Below, piece by piece: positions 27,768 to 36,542 of a stretch of 64,000 nt of DNA. Below the pieces are notes generated by a model. That model worked only from the letters and a program-made list of their open reading frames with translations. It had not been told where the DNA came from and did no database searches. Position 1 is the first letter of the stretch; every line of letters starts with the position of its first letter. The position numbers and the translations under genes are program-made. Origin of the DNA: Lachnospiraceae bacterium (GTDB lineage: Bacteria; Bacillota; Clostridia; Lachnospirales; Lachnospiraceae); contig CABIXN010000005.1 in assembly GCA_902362715.1 (NCBI GenBank), positions 68,079 through 132,078 on the forward strand, in the 5' to 3' direction.

Positions 27768-29048
27768 TTATTTTCTTTCAAAATACGCCTGCATAAGATC
27801 TAATGTGTGGCAAAGCTGATCCGGCAGATGCGCCATAGAAATAAACATGGCTTCAAACTGTGCAGGTGCCAGATAAATTCCATGCTGAATCATATAATTA
27901 CAGTAATCCGCATAGGCCTTTGTATCGGAAGTTTTTGCGCTGTCATAATCCCTGACTTTCTGATCTGTAAAAAAGATGCTTCCAAGAGAGGCAATATGAT
28001 TTACCTGATAGGGCAGTCCCCTCTCTTTCAGCATTTCTTTTATGCTTTCAAAGAACCTGTCAGCTTTCTGATTCAGTTTCACATAGTAATCCGGATGACT
28101 CTTTAAAATCGAAAGCTGCGCAATCCCTGCAGCCATAGCAACAGGATTTCCGCTTAACGTTCCGGCCTGATATACGCCGCCGCACGGGGAAACAACTTCC
28201 ATGATCTCTCTGCGGCCGCCATAAGCGCCTACCGGCATACCTGCACCGATAATTTTTCCGTAAGTGGTCAGGTCCGGAGTTACTCCAAAATATCCCTGAG
28301 CTCCGTCTGCCTGCAGCCTGAATCCCGTAATAACTTCATCAAAAATCAGCAGCGCTCCGTATTTCGTACACAGCTCCCTAAGCCCCTGCAAAAATCCGTC
28401 CTCCGGAAGTACCGTTCCCATATTGGCAGCCACCGGTTCTACAATCACAGCCGCAATTTCTTCCGGGCAGCGCTGAAAATGCATTCTGACGCTGTCCAGA
28501 TTATTATATTCCGCACTGAGAGTATCCTGTGTGCATCCAGCCGGCACACCCAGAGAATCCGGCACACCTGCTGTCATAACCCCGGATCCGGCTTTTACTA
28601 AAAGTCCGTCTGAATGCCCGTGATAGCACCCGGTAAACTTAATAATTTTATCCCTGCGGGTATAGCCTCTGGCCGTGCGGATGGCACTCATCACCGCCTC
28701 GGTGCCGGAATTTACCATGCGGACCATTTCTATGGACGGAACCATACTGCAGACAAGTTTCGCCATTTCCACTTCGATCTTAGTGGCGGCCCCATAGCTT
28801 AAACCGCGTTTTGCATAATCCACAACCGCATCGAAAACAGCCGGATGGTTATGCCCAAGAATCATCGGCCCCCAGGAACCGATAAAATCTATATACTCCT
28901 GATCATCCTCATCCCAGATCAGCACCATATCCGCTTTTTTTATAAAACGCGGCGTTGAACCGATGGACCCAAATGCCCGCACCGGTGAATTTACACCCCC
29001 GGGAATATAAGTTACCGCTTCTTTAAAAAGTGCCTCTGATTTTGTCAT
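27768..29048 (-). CDS. hemL: Glutamate-1-semialdehyde 2,1-aminomutase
   Basis: The 426-residue PLP-dependent class III aminotransferase makes 5-aminolevulinate from glutamate 1-semialdehyde. Visible signatures are PGGVNSPVRAF near the N-terminus, MVNSGTEAVMSAIR, KFTGCYHGHSD, LIFDEVITGFR, and the PLP-lysine segment TYGKIIGAGMPVGAYGG. Its ATG shares a base with the hemB stop. It is the last gene of the operon and feeds tetrapyrrole precursors to cobamide synthesis. Confidence 0.96.
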   Translation of the reverse strand: MTKSEALFKEAVTYIPGGVNSPVRAFGSIGSTPRFIKKADMVLIWDEDDQEYIDFIGSWGPMILGHNHPAVFDAVVDYAKRGLSYGAATKIEVEMAKLVCSMVPSIEMVRMVNSGTEAVMSAIRTARGYTRRDKIIKFTGCYHGHSDGLLVKAGSGVMTAGVPDSLGVPAGCTQDTLSAEYNNLDSVRMHFQRCPEEIAAVIVEPVAANMGTVLPEDGFLQGLRELCTKYGALLIFDEVITGFRLQADGAQGYFGVTPDLTTYGKIIGAGMPVGAYGGRREIMEVVSPCGGVYQAGTLSGNPVAMAAGIAQLSILKSHPDYYVKLNQKADRFFESIKEMLKERGLPYQVNHIASLGSIFFTDQKVRDYDSAKTSDTKAYADYCNYMIQHGIYLAPAQFEAMFISMAHLPDQLCHTLDLMQAYFERK

Positions 29049-30031
29049 TAGCCGATTCTCCCTTCATCCATGCACGTTGCAAGCTCTTTGGCAAAATATG
29101 TAATATAAATATCCGTCCCTGCCCGGTATGCGCTGGCAGCCACTTCACACATAATGGATGTTTCATCAATAAATCCTGCCGCTGCTGTAGTTTTTATCAT
29201 AGAGTATTCTCCGCTGACACTGTACGCCGCCACAGGAATATCCACCATATCTTTCGTTTCCCGGATCAGATCACCAAATGCCATGGCAGGTTTCACCATA
29301 ACAATATCGGCACCTTCCTCCACATCAAGCATTACCTCTTTTAATGCCTCACGGCGGTTATGATAATCCATCTGGTAAGTCTTCCGGTCTCCAAAAGCCG
29401 GCGCCGAATCTGCCGCATCCCGAAACGGACCGTAAAATGCAGACGCAAACTTTGCAGAATAGGCCATAATCGGTGTATTAATAAACCCATGGGCATCCAG
29501 AGTACTTCTAATGGCAGCCACACGTCCGTCCATCATATCTGAGGGCGCAACCATATCAGCTCCGGCCTGTACCTGAGACAATGCTGTTTTTGCCAGCAGC
29601 TCCAGTGTTTTATCATTATCTACATCATGACCGCACAGCACACCGCAGTGTCCGTGAGATGTATACTCACACATGCAGACATCACCAATATAGTACAGCT
29701 GCGGGCATATTTCCTTGGCCCGGCGAAAAGCCTTCTGCACAATTCCATCCTGGGCATAGGCCTGGCTTCCTGCTTCATCTTTGATATCCGGGATGCCAAA
29801 CAGCATCACACTGCCCACTCCCGCCTCTGCAAGCTCTTCTAGTTTTTCTCCCATCCGGTCCACACTGTAGCGGTACTGGCCAGCCATAGAAGGGATTTCT
29901 TCTTTTATATTACTGCCCTCCACCACAAACATGGGATACACCAAAGATGCCTTGTCCATTCTGGTTTCCCTTACAATCTTCCGCAGTCTTTCACTGCTGC
30001 GCAGTCTTCTTGGTCTTTGTACCATATCCAT
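29048..30031 (-). CDS. hemB: Porphobilinogen synthase (delta-aminolevulinate dehydratase)
   Basis: This 327-residue enzyme condenses two 5-aminolevulinate molecules. The zinc-type cysteine cluster CMCEYTSHGHCG is present. The two active-site lysines sit in MAYSAKFASAFYGPF and IVMVKPAM, and APSDMMDGR is conserved. It follows cobO by 22 bases. Placement with cob genes suggests that its product is mainly used for corrinoids in this anaerobe. Confidence 0.96.
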   Translation of the reverse strand: MDMVQRPRRLRSSERLRKIVRETRMDKASLVYPMFVVEGSNIKEEIPSMAGQYRYSVDRMGEKLEELAEAGVGSVMLFGIPDIKDEAGSQAYAQDGIVQKAFRRAKEICPQLYYIGDVCMCEYTSHGHCGVLCGHDVDNDKTLELLAKTALSQVQAGADMVAPSDMMDGRVAAIRSTLDAHGFINTPIMAYSAKFASAFYGPFRDAADSAPAFGDRKTYQMDYHNRREALKEVMLDVEEGADIVMVKPAMAFGDLIRETKDMVDIPVAAYSVSGEYSMIKTTAAAGFIDETSIMCEVAASAYRAGTDIYITYFAKELATCMDEGRIG

Positions 30032-30053
30032 TTTGTATTTCCTCCCGGTATCT

Positions 30054-30578
30054 TTACATTTCTATTCCTTTTCTAGCAGAGATTCCCTGTTCAAAAGGAT
30101 GTTTTACTTTTTCCATTTTCGTGATATAATCTGCAAGTTCTTTCAATGCTTCCGAAGGATTTCTTCCGGTAAGCACCACCTCTAACTCCTCCGGCTTTCC
30201 TTTCAGAAAATCAATGACAATGCTCTCATTTAAAAGTCCGCTGTTTATAACATCCAGCACTTCATCCAGAATCAGAAGACGGCTGTGCTGCTTTACGGCA
30301 GTCTTTGTTACATCCAAAAACAGCTGCTGATAGGCTTTCCCGGCCTTTTGCTTTGTTTCTTCATCCATTTGAAATGTAAAACCAAAGCGGGTATCACAGA
30401 TCATGACTTTTATATTATCTATCTCTTTTAAAATTTTAATTTCTCCGGAGGTTCCATCTTTTAAAAACTGACTGTAAACAACAAAATAACCGCATCCGGC
30501 GCACCTTACAGCCAGCCCCACAGCTGCCGTTGATTTTCCTTTTCCATTGCCTTCATAAATATGAATCAGCCCTTTCAT
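30054..30578 (-). CDS. cobO: Cob(I)yrinic acid a,c-diamide adenosyltransferase (CobA/CobO family)
   Basis: The 174-residue P-loop enzyme adds the adenosyl group to cobalt of corrinoids. IYEGNGKGKSTAAVG is the N-terminal nucleotide-binding loop typical of this family, RLLILDEVLDVINSG is the central strand, and VVLTGRNPSEAL is conserved. The ATG at 30578 is preceded by GGGGAGGACAAGGA; longer in-frame starts overlap the upstream gene. It overlaps the preceding cobU-like gene by four bases. Confidence 0.9.
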   Translation of the reverse strand: MKGLIHIYEGNGKGKSTAAVGLAVRCAGCGYFVVYSQFLKDGTSGEIKILKEIDNIKVMICDTRFGFTFQMDEETKQKAGKAYQQLFLDVTKTAVKQHSRLLILDEVLDVINSGLLNESIVIDFLKGKPEELEVVLTGRNPSEALKELADYITKMEKVKHPFEQGISARKGIEM

Positions 30579-30967
30579 TCCTTGTCCTCCCCTTTGATTT
30601 TTGTTCCAATTCCGCAGATCACCCGGTAAACCGCATCTGACTTTTCTGCCAGCATACAGCAGATTCTGCCGGTGGTCTCCCGCCACTGCCTGTCAAATGC
30701 ATCTGCCGGCACAATCCCGCAGCCAAGTTCCGCCGCACAAATTACAACTCCCGGATTTTCTTCCGCCAGCTGTCCGGCTTTAACTGCCGCATGATTCTTT
30801 TCCCGCAGCTCCCTTGCAATCCACTGCTCAAAATTGATAATCAGATCTGCCCTGCAAAGCTCATCAAAATCTGCGGCGGCACCATCCGCAATTCCCTCTG
30901 TGATCTGAAATGTTTCTTTTGCAAATGCCTGTTTTCCCTGAAAACTTCCGCCTGTAATTAAAACCAT
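30575..30967 (-). CDS. Short CobU-like protein with altered P-loop
   Basis: This 130-residue protein resembles the start and end of CobU (GGSFQGKQAFAK, VICAAELGCGIVPAD, WRETTGRICCMLAEKSDAVYRVICGI), where full CobU is about 180 residues. The Walker A motif ends in GKQ instead of GKS/T, and the middle region is shortened. The VPADAFDRQWRE segment is well kept. A full-length cobU is encoded two genes upstream. It may have a guanylyltransferase-type or regulatory role. It overlaps cobS by ten bases and cobO by four. Confidence 0.7.
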   Translation of the reverse strand: MVLITGGSFQGKQAFAKETFQITEGIADGAAADFDELCRADLIINFEQWIARELREKNHAAVKAGQLAEENPGVVICAAELGCGIVPADAFDRQWRETTGRICCMLAEKSDAVYRVICGIGTKIKGEDKE

Positions 30968-31722
30968 ATATGATCTCCTATTATAACTGCCAGCGCCATT
31001 ACCATTTCGCAGATCTGCAGGAAAAAGCCCTGCGTATCTCCGGTAATCCCGCCAAACCTGCTGTATGACAATTTCCGGCAGGCAGCAAATACCAGTAATG
31101 CCGATGCAGCTGCGCAGATTCCCAGAAAAAAATTCATCCGGATCATCAGAGCCACCGCCGCGGCTGTCTCAATTACTAATACAACTCTGCACTTTTTTTT
31201 GTCTGCTCCATCTGCAAAGGCAGCCGCCAGCCCACTGTTTTTCGCACATTGAAAGGAAGCGATTCCAAATCCGCTTAAAGCCCGGCTTAGAACAAATCCA
31301 ACTGCCAGAACCCCAAGAGCCTCCTGTCTTACTTCCGACCATATTCCAAAAGAGAAAACAAAATAGGCACAGCAGACAATAATAGCAAAGGCTCCCGCAT
31401 GGGAATCTTTCAATATTTCCAAACGCCGTTCCTTTGTCTGCCAGGAGCTCAATGCATCCGCAGTATCAAGCAGTCCGTCCAGATGGATTCCCCCGGTAAT
31501 CAAAACCGGAATCATTAAAAACACTGCCGTACGAAATGCCGTTCCAAAAGGCAGAAGTTCACTGACGGTTCCCCACAAGAACACAAACGCACCTACAGCC
31601 AGACCAACCACCGGGAAAAAACAGAGGGCAAACCGCATATTTTTCTTATTCCATTGAATCTGAGGCATTGGTATTTTAGAATACATGGAAAATGCCACAA
31701 TCATACTTTCCAGAAGATTCAT
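30958..31722 (-). CDS. cobS: Adenosylcobinamide-GDP ribazoletransferase
   Basis: The 254-residue integral membrane enzyme joins adenosylcobinamide-GDP to the lower-ligand riboside to complete the cobamide. It has the family segments SMYSKIPMP, LDGLLDTADALSSW with the metal-binding Asp cluster, SHAGAFAIIV, and several hydrophobic helices. FGGITGDTQGFFLQI is the conserved C-terminal stretch. It overlaps cobU by four bases. Confidence 0.93.
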   Translation of the reverse strand: MNLLESMIVAFSMYSKIPMPQIQWNKKNMRFALCFFPVVGLAVGAFVFLWGTVSELLPFGTAFRTAVFLMIPVLITGGIHLDGLLDTADALSSWQTKERRLEILKDSHAGAFAIIVCCAYFVFSFGIWSEVRQEALGVLAVGFVLSRALSGFGIASFQCAKNSGLAAAFADGADKKKCRVVLVIETAAAVALMIRMNFFLGICAAASALLVFAACRKLSYSRFGGITGDTQGFFLQICEMVMALAVIIGDHIWF

Positions 31723-32261
31723 CTGTCATCCCCCTCCCAGGCAGTACTGCCTTTTACTTGTATAGAAATTCCATGCACCACTTCATAAACGGCATCTGCA
31801 GCCTGCGCCAGTTTCTGATTGACCTGCGCCATCACAGAAAGATATTCCATCGTACTTTCCTCATATATAATTCCGTCTGAAAATACCTGATTCGTTACTA
31901 CAACCACATGCTCTGCCTGACTTAAAAGGGCACGGATCCCCCGAAAAATCCAATCTGCCGTATGTTTGCTTCTGCCGGCCGGACTGTACATTTCGTTTGC
32001 CACAAGATTTGACATACATTCCAAAAGAACCGTGCTTTTCTTAGGAATCAGCAGCTTTTCAAGTCCCGTATAGCATTCATATGTTTCAAACTTTTTTGTG
32101 CTGCGCATATTCTGATGCCGCCGGATCCGCTGCAGACTTTCCTCATCATAAGGCTCCATGGTGGCTATATAAGCTTTTAAATCCGGACATAATTTTACAC
32201 AGCAGTTCTCAGCAAACTCTGATTTGCCGCTGCCGCTGCCGCCAATTACCACGATTAACAT
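31719..32261 (-). CDS. cobU: Adenosylcobinamide kinase / guanylyltransferase
   Basis: The 180-residue bifunctional enzyme phosphorylates adenosylcobinamide and transfers GMP to it. GGSGSGKSEFAE is the P-loop. IATMEPYDEESLQRIRRH holds the segment with the guanylylated His. VVVTNQVFSDGI and QVNQKLAQAADAVYEVVHGI are conserved C-terminal parts. The ATG at 32261 is chosen over the GTG six bases earlier because AGGAG is correctly spaced for it. It overlaps cobS by four bases. Confidence 0.93.
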   Translation of the reverse strand: MLIVVIGGSGSGKSEFAENCCVKLCPDLKAYIATMEPYDEESLQRIRRHQNMRSTKKFETYECYTGLEKLLIPKKSTVLLECMSNLVANEMYSPAGRSKHTADWIFRGIRALLSQAEHVVVVTNQVFSDGIIYEESTMEYLSVMAQVNQKLAQAADAVYEVVHGISIQVKGSTAWEGDDR

Positions 32262-32284
32262 AAACACGCTCCTGTCATCTGTTA

Positions 32285-33337
32285 TCAGTTCAGAGGCACA
32301 TAAGTTTCAATATTGGCCTCATCAAAAGTACTCATCTGCTGATAAACCAGCAAAGCAAGGTCCAAAACAGGAAACAGTGCTACAGCCCCGCTTCCTTCTC
32401 CCAGACACATATCACAGGTCAGAAACGCTTCCTTTTTAAGCGCCTCCAACAGCATACCTGCCGCCGGCTCCTTGGATTTATGGGATGCCAGTATGTAATC
32501 CCTGCACCCCGGAGCAATACGCACCGCTAACAGCGCTGCTGCCGCTGATATAAATCCGTCCATAACAACAGGCATTTTAAGAGCCGCACCGCCTAAAAAA
32601 ACACCAGTCAGTCCGGCTATGTCAAATCCCCCTACCTTCGCTAAGATGTCTATGGGATCCTGGGGATTTGGTTTCAGCCGGCTAATGGCTTCTCTGATTA
32701 CAGCCACTTTCCGGTCAAGCCCATGGCTTGACAGCCCGGCTCCCCTTCCGGTTACAGTTTCCGGTTCCTGACCAAGCAGTACAGAAGTTACCGCACTGCT
32801 GGTGGTAGTATTTCCGATGCCCATCTCTCCGGTAGCGGCAATCTGATACCCGGCCTGTTTTAACTCACAGACTTTTGCAATTCCCACTTCAATTGCATCC
32901 ACAGCCTGCTGCCGGGTCATAGCAGGCTCTTTTGCCATATTTTTTGTTCCGTACGCTATCTTTCTTTTTTCCACCCGGGGAGTATCTACCGCCATTCCGA
33001 TATCCACCGGAAAGATTCCGGTTCCCGTCTGCCTGCACATAATAGACACACAGGACTTGGTATCCAGAAAATTCTCAGCCACCACGGCCGTCACTTCCTG
33101 CCCGGACTGCGTCACACCTTCTTCTACCACCCCGTTATCTGCGCACATAATAATCAGAGCCTTTTTATCCAGACATACTTTTGGAGTTCCCATAATGCCT
33201 GCCAGCTGAACCACCGCCTGTTCCAGCTTTCCAAGACTTCTTAAAGGCTTTGCAATCTGGTCCCAGTGCTTCCAGGCCTCTGCCTTGGCTTCTTCATTTA
33301 AAGGCTGTATTAATCTGACCGCTTCTTCTAACTTCAT
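32285..33337 (-). CDS. cobT: Nicotinate-nucleotide-dimethylbenzimidazole phosphoribosyltransferase
   Basis: This 350-residue enzyme activates the lower-ligand base of cobamides. Family features seen are LGKLEQAVVQLAGI, IMCADNGVVEEGV, TGEMGIGNTTTSSAV, KVGGFDIAGLTG, and the catalytic-Glu region CLGEGSGAVALFP near the C-terminus. GGAGAAGGATT precedes ATG 33337; an in-frame start at 33406 would lie upstream of the predicted transcription start and is rejected. It is the first gene of the seven-gene run ending in hemL. Confidence 0.95.
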   Translation of the reverse strand: MKLEEAVRLIQPLNEEAKAEAWKHWDQIAKPLRSLGKLEQAVVQLAGIMGTPKVCLDKKALIIMCADNGVVEEGVTQSGQEVTAVVAENFLDTKSCVSIMCRQTGTGIFPVDIGMAVDTPRVEKRKIAYGTKNMAKEPAMTRQQAVDAIEVGIAKVCELKQAGYQIAATGEMGIGNTTTSSAVTSVLLGQEPETVTGRGAGLSSHGLDRKVAVIREAISRLKPNPQDPIDILAKVGGFDIAGLTGVFLGGAALKMPVVMDGFISAAAALLAVRIAPGCRDYILASHKSKEPAAGMLLEALKKEAFLTCDMCLGEGSGAVALFPVLDLALLVYQQMSTFDEANIETYVPLN

Positions 33338-33396
33338 AATCCTTCTCCGTTTGTAATTGGAACCTGCCGGCTGCGGCAGCTTCATTTTATTTAAAA

Positions 33397-33425
33397 AGTG
33401 TAGCATTTTTCGATTTTTACGTCAA
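33397..33425 (-). promoter_or_regulatory. Promoter of the cobT operon
   Basis: On the minus strand TTGACG (33420-33425) and TACACT (33397-33402) are 17 bases apart. The leader to the cobT ATG would be about 50 bases and contains the small hairpin CTGCCG-CAGC-CGGCAG. That is too short for a cobalamin riboswitch. Confidence 0.75.
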
Positions 33426-33444
33426 CGAACCCCATATTTCTCCA

Positions 33445-33634
33445 TAAAAAATACAGTTTCTCAAAAATAATTCCATTTGTTTTTCTTGTGGAAACTGTCT
33501 AATTTTAATTACATTTTGTTTATTATCCAGTACAACCTGCTTTAAAAAATATACTTTCTGGCATAACTTTATTTTTTATAATAACTTTTTCTTATTAGTA
33601 ACCCTTATTTTTTCATTTGATTTTCCATGAAACC
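33445..33634 (-). ncRNA. Candidate small RNA with own promoter and terminator
   Basis: The promoter at 33641-33669 would start transcription near 33634. The next strong terminator on the minus strand is the ACAGTTTC/GAAACTGT stem at 33453-33498 followed by ATTTTTTA. The resulting RNA would be about 190 bases, AT-rich, with no open reading frame longer than a few codons. It could equally be a decayed leader. Expression is unproven. Confidence 0.4.
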
Positions 33635-33640
33635 GGGATT

Positions 33641-33669
33641 ATGATAAGCGTGTACCAAATAAAGTACAA
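33641..33669 (-). promoter_or_regulatory. Orphan sigma-A promoter with dyad
   Basis: TTGTAC (33664-33669) and TATCAT (33641-33646) lie 17 bases apart on the minus strand. TGTAC-N8-GTACA forms an inverted repeat across the -35 box and spacer and could be an operator. No gene follows before the next terminator. Confidence 0.5.
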
Positions 33670-33764
33670 ACTTATTTCAAAAGCTTACATGTATACCAAC
33701 TTACTATAAAAAACCTACCTTACGAAAACCTAACGGTATTTGTAAAACCCTAAAACCTTACTTG

Positions 33765-33794
33765 AAAAAAGATTGCCCCTGGGCAATCTTTTTT
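33765..33794. terminator. Bidirectional terminator after the LysR gene
   Basis: AAAAAAGATTGCCC and GGGCAATCTTTTTT form a 14-base-pair perfect stem with a two-base centre, ending in T6 on both strands. It ends the LysR/aldolase transcript and shields the region on the left. Confidence 0.9.
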
Positions 33795-33877
33795 CTATTA
33801 CAAACATCTCACGCCATCCGTCAGATTATTTCTATTTCTGCACATATTTTCAGGCTCCACTGCTTGTCCCTTCTCTG

Positions 33878-34762
33878 CTACTGCAGAAATGGCAGAATTT
33901 TATACAGGGAAGGATTCTGATTTTCCTGAGACCACACAGCTGCAACCCGGACCTGATCACCTAACGGCAGCAGAGGAACCGCATTCAGCTTTCCTCTTGT
34001 TACCAGCGGTGTTGACAGATAGGAAGGCAGAATTGTTACTCCCATATTCGCGGAAAGCATAAAAAATATCGTTTCTATATCTTCTGTTTTGGAAAGAATC
34101 TGAGGATTAATTCCCTCCGCAGTAAATCCTCTCATAATTGCCCGATCCTCCCCAAGCTCTCCCTTTTCTGTACATGCCAGGATCAGTTTTTCATTTCTCA
34201 GGTCATATCTGGTAAGTGTCTCACGTCCCGCCAGGACATGACGGCTTGGTAAAACTACAATCAAAGAAAAATGATCCAGAGTTTTATAGCAGAGCCCCTC
34301 CAGAAACTTTTCATCAAATACCGGCGCCAAAATCAGATCAGACTCTCCGTTTTTCAGAGATTTTAAAAGAGCGGAAGGACTAAAGGACTTAAAATTCATC
34401 TGAATATTTGGATAGTTCACATTAAAATGACGAATCTGGTCTACAATACCGGTATTCCCCATTCCAACAGCAAATCCAATATTGACAGCCCCGGTAATCC
34501 CCGAAGAAGCCAGTCTTACTTTATCCATAATTGCATCAATATGGTGCAGAAGCTCTCTGCTCTCTCCCTGAAAAATCATGCCGGCCGGCGTTAGAACTAC
34601 TTTTTTCTTTGTGCGCTCAAACAGCTTAACCCCCAGCTGCTCTTCTAGTGCTTTGATCTGCTGTGTCACTGCCGTCTGAGATACAAAGAGCCTCTCTGCT
34701 GCCCTGGTAAAATTCAGTTCCTCAGCCACTGCAAGAAAATATTCAACCTGTCTTGTGTTCAT
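33878..34762 (-). CDS. LysR-family transcriptional regulator
   Basis: The 294-residue protein has an N-terminal winged HTH (residues 1-60: MNTRQVEYFLAVAEELNFTRAAERLFVSQ is the classic LysR start) and a periplasmic-binding-like effector domain. Its ATG shares a base with the aldolase stop, so the regulator is co-translated with the class II aldolase and probably controls it. The effector is unknown. Confidence 0.9.
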   Translation of the reverse strand: MNTRQVEYFLAVAEELNFTRAAERLFVSQTAVTQQIKALEEQLGVKLFERTKKKVVLTPAGMIFQGESRELLHHIDAIMDKVRLASSGITGAVNIGFAVGMGNTGIVDQIRHFNVNYPNIQMNFKSFSPSALLKSLKNGESDLILAPVFDEKFLEGLCYKTLDHFSLIVVLPSRHVLAGRETLTRYDLRNEKLILACTEKGELGEDRAIMRGFTAEGINPQILSKTEDIETIFFMLSANMGVTILPSYLSTPLVTRGKLNAVPLLPLGDQVRVAAVWSQENQNPSLYKILPFLQ

Positions 34763-35469
34763 CAGAACACCTCCGGCCCCTGGTGTTTATTATATTTTAC
34801 ATATCCCGGATGTTTTCCTTTCAGCCCGTATTTCTCTCTCAGCCCAATGAGTGTATCAATGGTATCCCGGTCCATATCCTGAGCCCCTCCAAGAATTTTC
34901 AGATACAGTGTTGTTTTTGCGTACTGCTCAAGGGATTCCATTTTATAGTATGCGGCGGTGAGGTCAGCTCCCACAGTCAGCGCCCCATGCCGGGCAAGCA
35001 GCATAGCATCATGACTGGCAAGCAGTGGTGCCACGGACTCTGCAACCTCATCGGTAGACGGAGTGGCATAGGGAGCCACCGGAACCGCTCCGGTCTGCAC
35101 CACATTTTCCATTACACAGTAGGAATCAAGGGCCATTTGCGCCGCCGCAAAGGTAGTTGCTGCCGGCGGATGCGCATGTACTACTGCCCCAACATCGGGA
35201 CGTTCCATATAACATCTGAAATGCATTTTCATTTCAGAGGAGGGCCGGTACCCGTCCGCAGCTTCTAGCACATTCCCTTCTATATCTGTGCGTACCAGCA
35301 TTTTGGGGGTAATCATGCTTTTACTGATTCCCGTGGGCGTGCATAAAAAAGTACCATCTTCCAGTTTTACTGAAACATTTCCGTCATTTGCCGCAACAAT
35401 TCCTCTCTGCCACATTTTATAACATACATCACATATCTGTTCTCTGATTAATCTATAGCTTTCTTCCAT
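34762..35469 (-). CDS. Class II aldolase/adducin family protein
   Basis: This 235-residue zinc-dependent aldolase resembles L-fuculose-1-phosphate aldolase and L-ribulose-5-phosphate 4-epimerase. The family segment NDGNVSVKLEDG and the TPTGISKS phosphate site are present. The metal ligands are in VVHAHPPAAT (two His) and LLARHGALTVG (third His), and the catalytic acidic residue is in SSEMKMHF. The true substrate cannot be told. Two LysR genes flank it, one co-transcribed and one divergent. Confidence 0.87.
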   Translation of the reverse strand: MEESYRLIREQICDVCYKMWQRGIVAANDGNVSVKLEDGTFLCTPTGISKSMITPKMLVRTDIEGNVLEAADGYRPSSEMKMHFRCYMERPDVGAVVHAHPPAATTFAAAQMALDSYCVMENVVQTGAVPVAPYATPSTDEVAESVAPLLASHDAMLLARHGALTVGADLTAAYYKMESLEQYAKTTLYLKILGGAQDMDRDTIDTLIGLREKYGLKGKHPGYVKYNKHQGPEVF

Positions 35470-35546
35470 TTTTTATTTACTCCTGCTTTTTTGTTCTATC
35501 ATAGCATGAAGAAACAGCCATTACACTACTTTTCTTTATTTTCTCC

Positions 35547-35582
35547 TTGTGAAATGGAAATAAATTTTATACAATATTTGTA
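35547..35582 (+). promoter_or_regulatory. Promoter and LysR-type box upstream of the divergent LysR gene
   Basis: TTGTGA (35547-35552) and TACAAT (35570-35575) are 17 bases apart. TACAATATTTGTA at 35570-35582 is a perfect T-N11-A dyad, the classical LysR recognition pattern, and overlaps the -10 box. This suggests autoregulation of the gene at 35607 and control of the divergent aldolase gene. Confidence 0.65.
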
Positions 35583-35606
35583 ATATGATTTGGAGGAAAC
35601 GATTTC

Positions 35607-36542
35607 ATGACAAATTTTCAGATTGAATGTTTTTTAAATGTTGCAAAATATCTGAACTTTACAGAAGCTGCCAACCATCTTTTTATTGCGCAGTCTTCTC
35701 TGAGCCGAAATATCTCCAATCTGGAATCAGAGCTTGGAATCAAATTGTTCAGCAGAACAAAAAAATATGTACGTCTGACCCCCGGCGGCGCCGTTTTGTA
35801 CCAGGAGTTTTCCCGGTTGATGGAGCTGGCAAAAGCCGCGGTTTTAAAAGCCCACAAAGCCGGCCTTGGCCAGGAAGGCGAAATCCGCCTGGGGGTTATT
35901 GAGACCCAGCGCTCCGAAAACTTCCTTCCGGCAGCGTTAAATGCACTTCGGGACAAGCATCCGAATATTAATTTTCATCTGCTGAGAGGAAACTTTAAGG
36001 AGCTTCGAAAAGCCCTTATGAACGACCAGATTGATATTGCCCTGACTATGGATTTCGACCTTTTAGAATATCCCAAGGAACAGACTGTTTATCAGCAGTT
36101 TTTCCAGTCACAGCCAAAATGTGTTATCTCAAAATCCCATCCCCTGTCTCATAAGGATGAGATTCATCTAGAAGAACTGAAAACGGAACCTATGATTGCA
36201 ATCTCCCCGGAGATTTCCCAGGGAGCTTACAATAATATTATCAATCTGTGCGAAGTCTATGGCTTTACACCAGTAAGTATTTCGTATTCAAATTCCATTC
36301 AGGATACTCTGCTTATGGTGGAATCCGGCCTTGGATTTTCTGTTTTGGATGAAAACTGTATTTCTTCCGCCAACGAAGCCATCTGCTCTATTCCGGTCCA
36401 CCGCAGTGACCCTCTTATGCTAGTTGCTGTCTGGAAAAAAGAAAACTTTAACCCGGTGATTCCTCTGTTTGTGAATCTTTTGATTTCAGAAGAAGAGTCA
36501 GAGCCTTTTGAGCTTTCAGCCCCGCCCCCTTCTAGCCTATAA
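35607..36542 (+). CDS. LysR-family transcriptional regulator (divergent to the aldolase)
   Basis: The 311-residue protein has a LysR HTH at residues 1-60 (MTNFQIECFLNVAKYLNFTEA, LFIAQSSLSRNISNLE) and a ligand-binding domain. TTTGGAGG lies nine bases before the ATG. Its 3' end overlaps the convergent subtilase gene by 11 bases, so transcription of one may interfere with the other. Its targets are probably itself and the divergent aldolase operon. Confidence 0.9.
   Translation: MTNFQIECFLNVAKYLNFTEAANHLFIAQSSLSRNISNLESELGIKLFSRTKKYVRLTPGGAVLYQEFSRLMELAKAAVLKAHKAGLGQEGEIRLGVIETQRSENFLPAALNALRDKHPNINFHLLRGNFKELRKALMNDQIDIALTMDFDLLEYPKEQTVYQQFFQSQPKCVISKSHPLSHKDEIHLEELKTEPMIAISPEISQGAYNNIINLCEVYGFTPVSISYSNSIQDTLLMVESGLGFSVLDENCISSANEAICSIPVHRSDPLMLVAVWKKENFNPVIPLFVNLLISEEESEPFELSAPPPSSL

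Larger units (their letters stand above)
33338..33877. other. Gene-free stretch between cobT and a LysR gene
   Basis: No protein gene was found in this AT-rich 540-base stretch. From left to right it holds the cobT leader and promoter, a minus-strand terminator hairpin (33445-33498), a possible independent minus-strand transcript with its own promoter (33641-33669), a run of TAGGTTTT-like repeats (about 33690-33765), and a strong bidirectional terminator (33765-33794). A cobalamin riboswitch was looked for and not seen. Confidence 0.7.

Noticed and set aside
33338..33420. Cobalamin riboswitch before cobT
   Set aside because: The predicted leader is only about 50 bases, and no B12-box or conserved junction sequence was seen in the 540-base gap.
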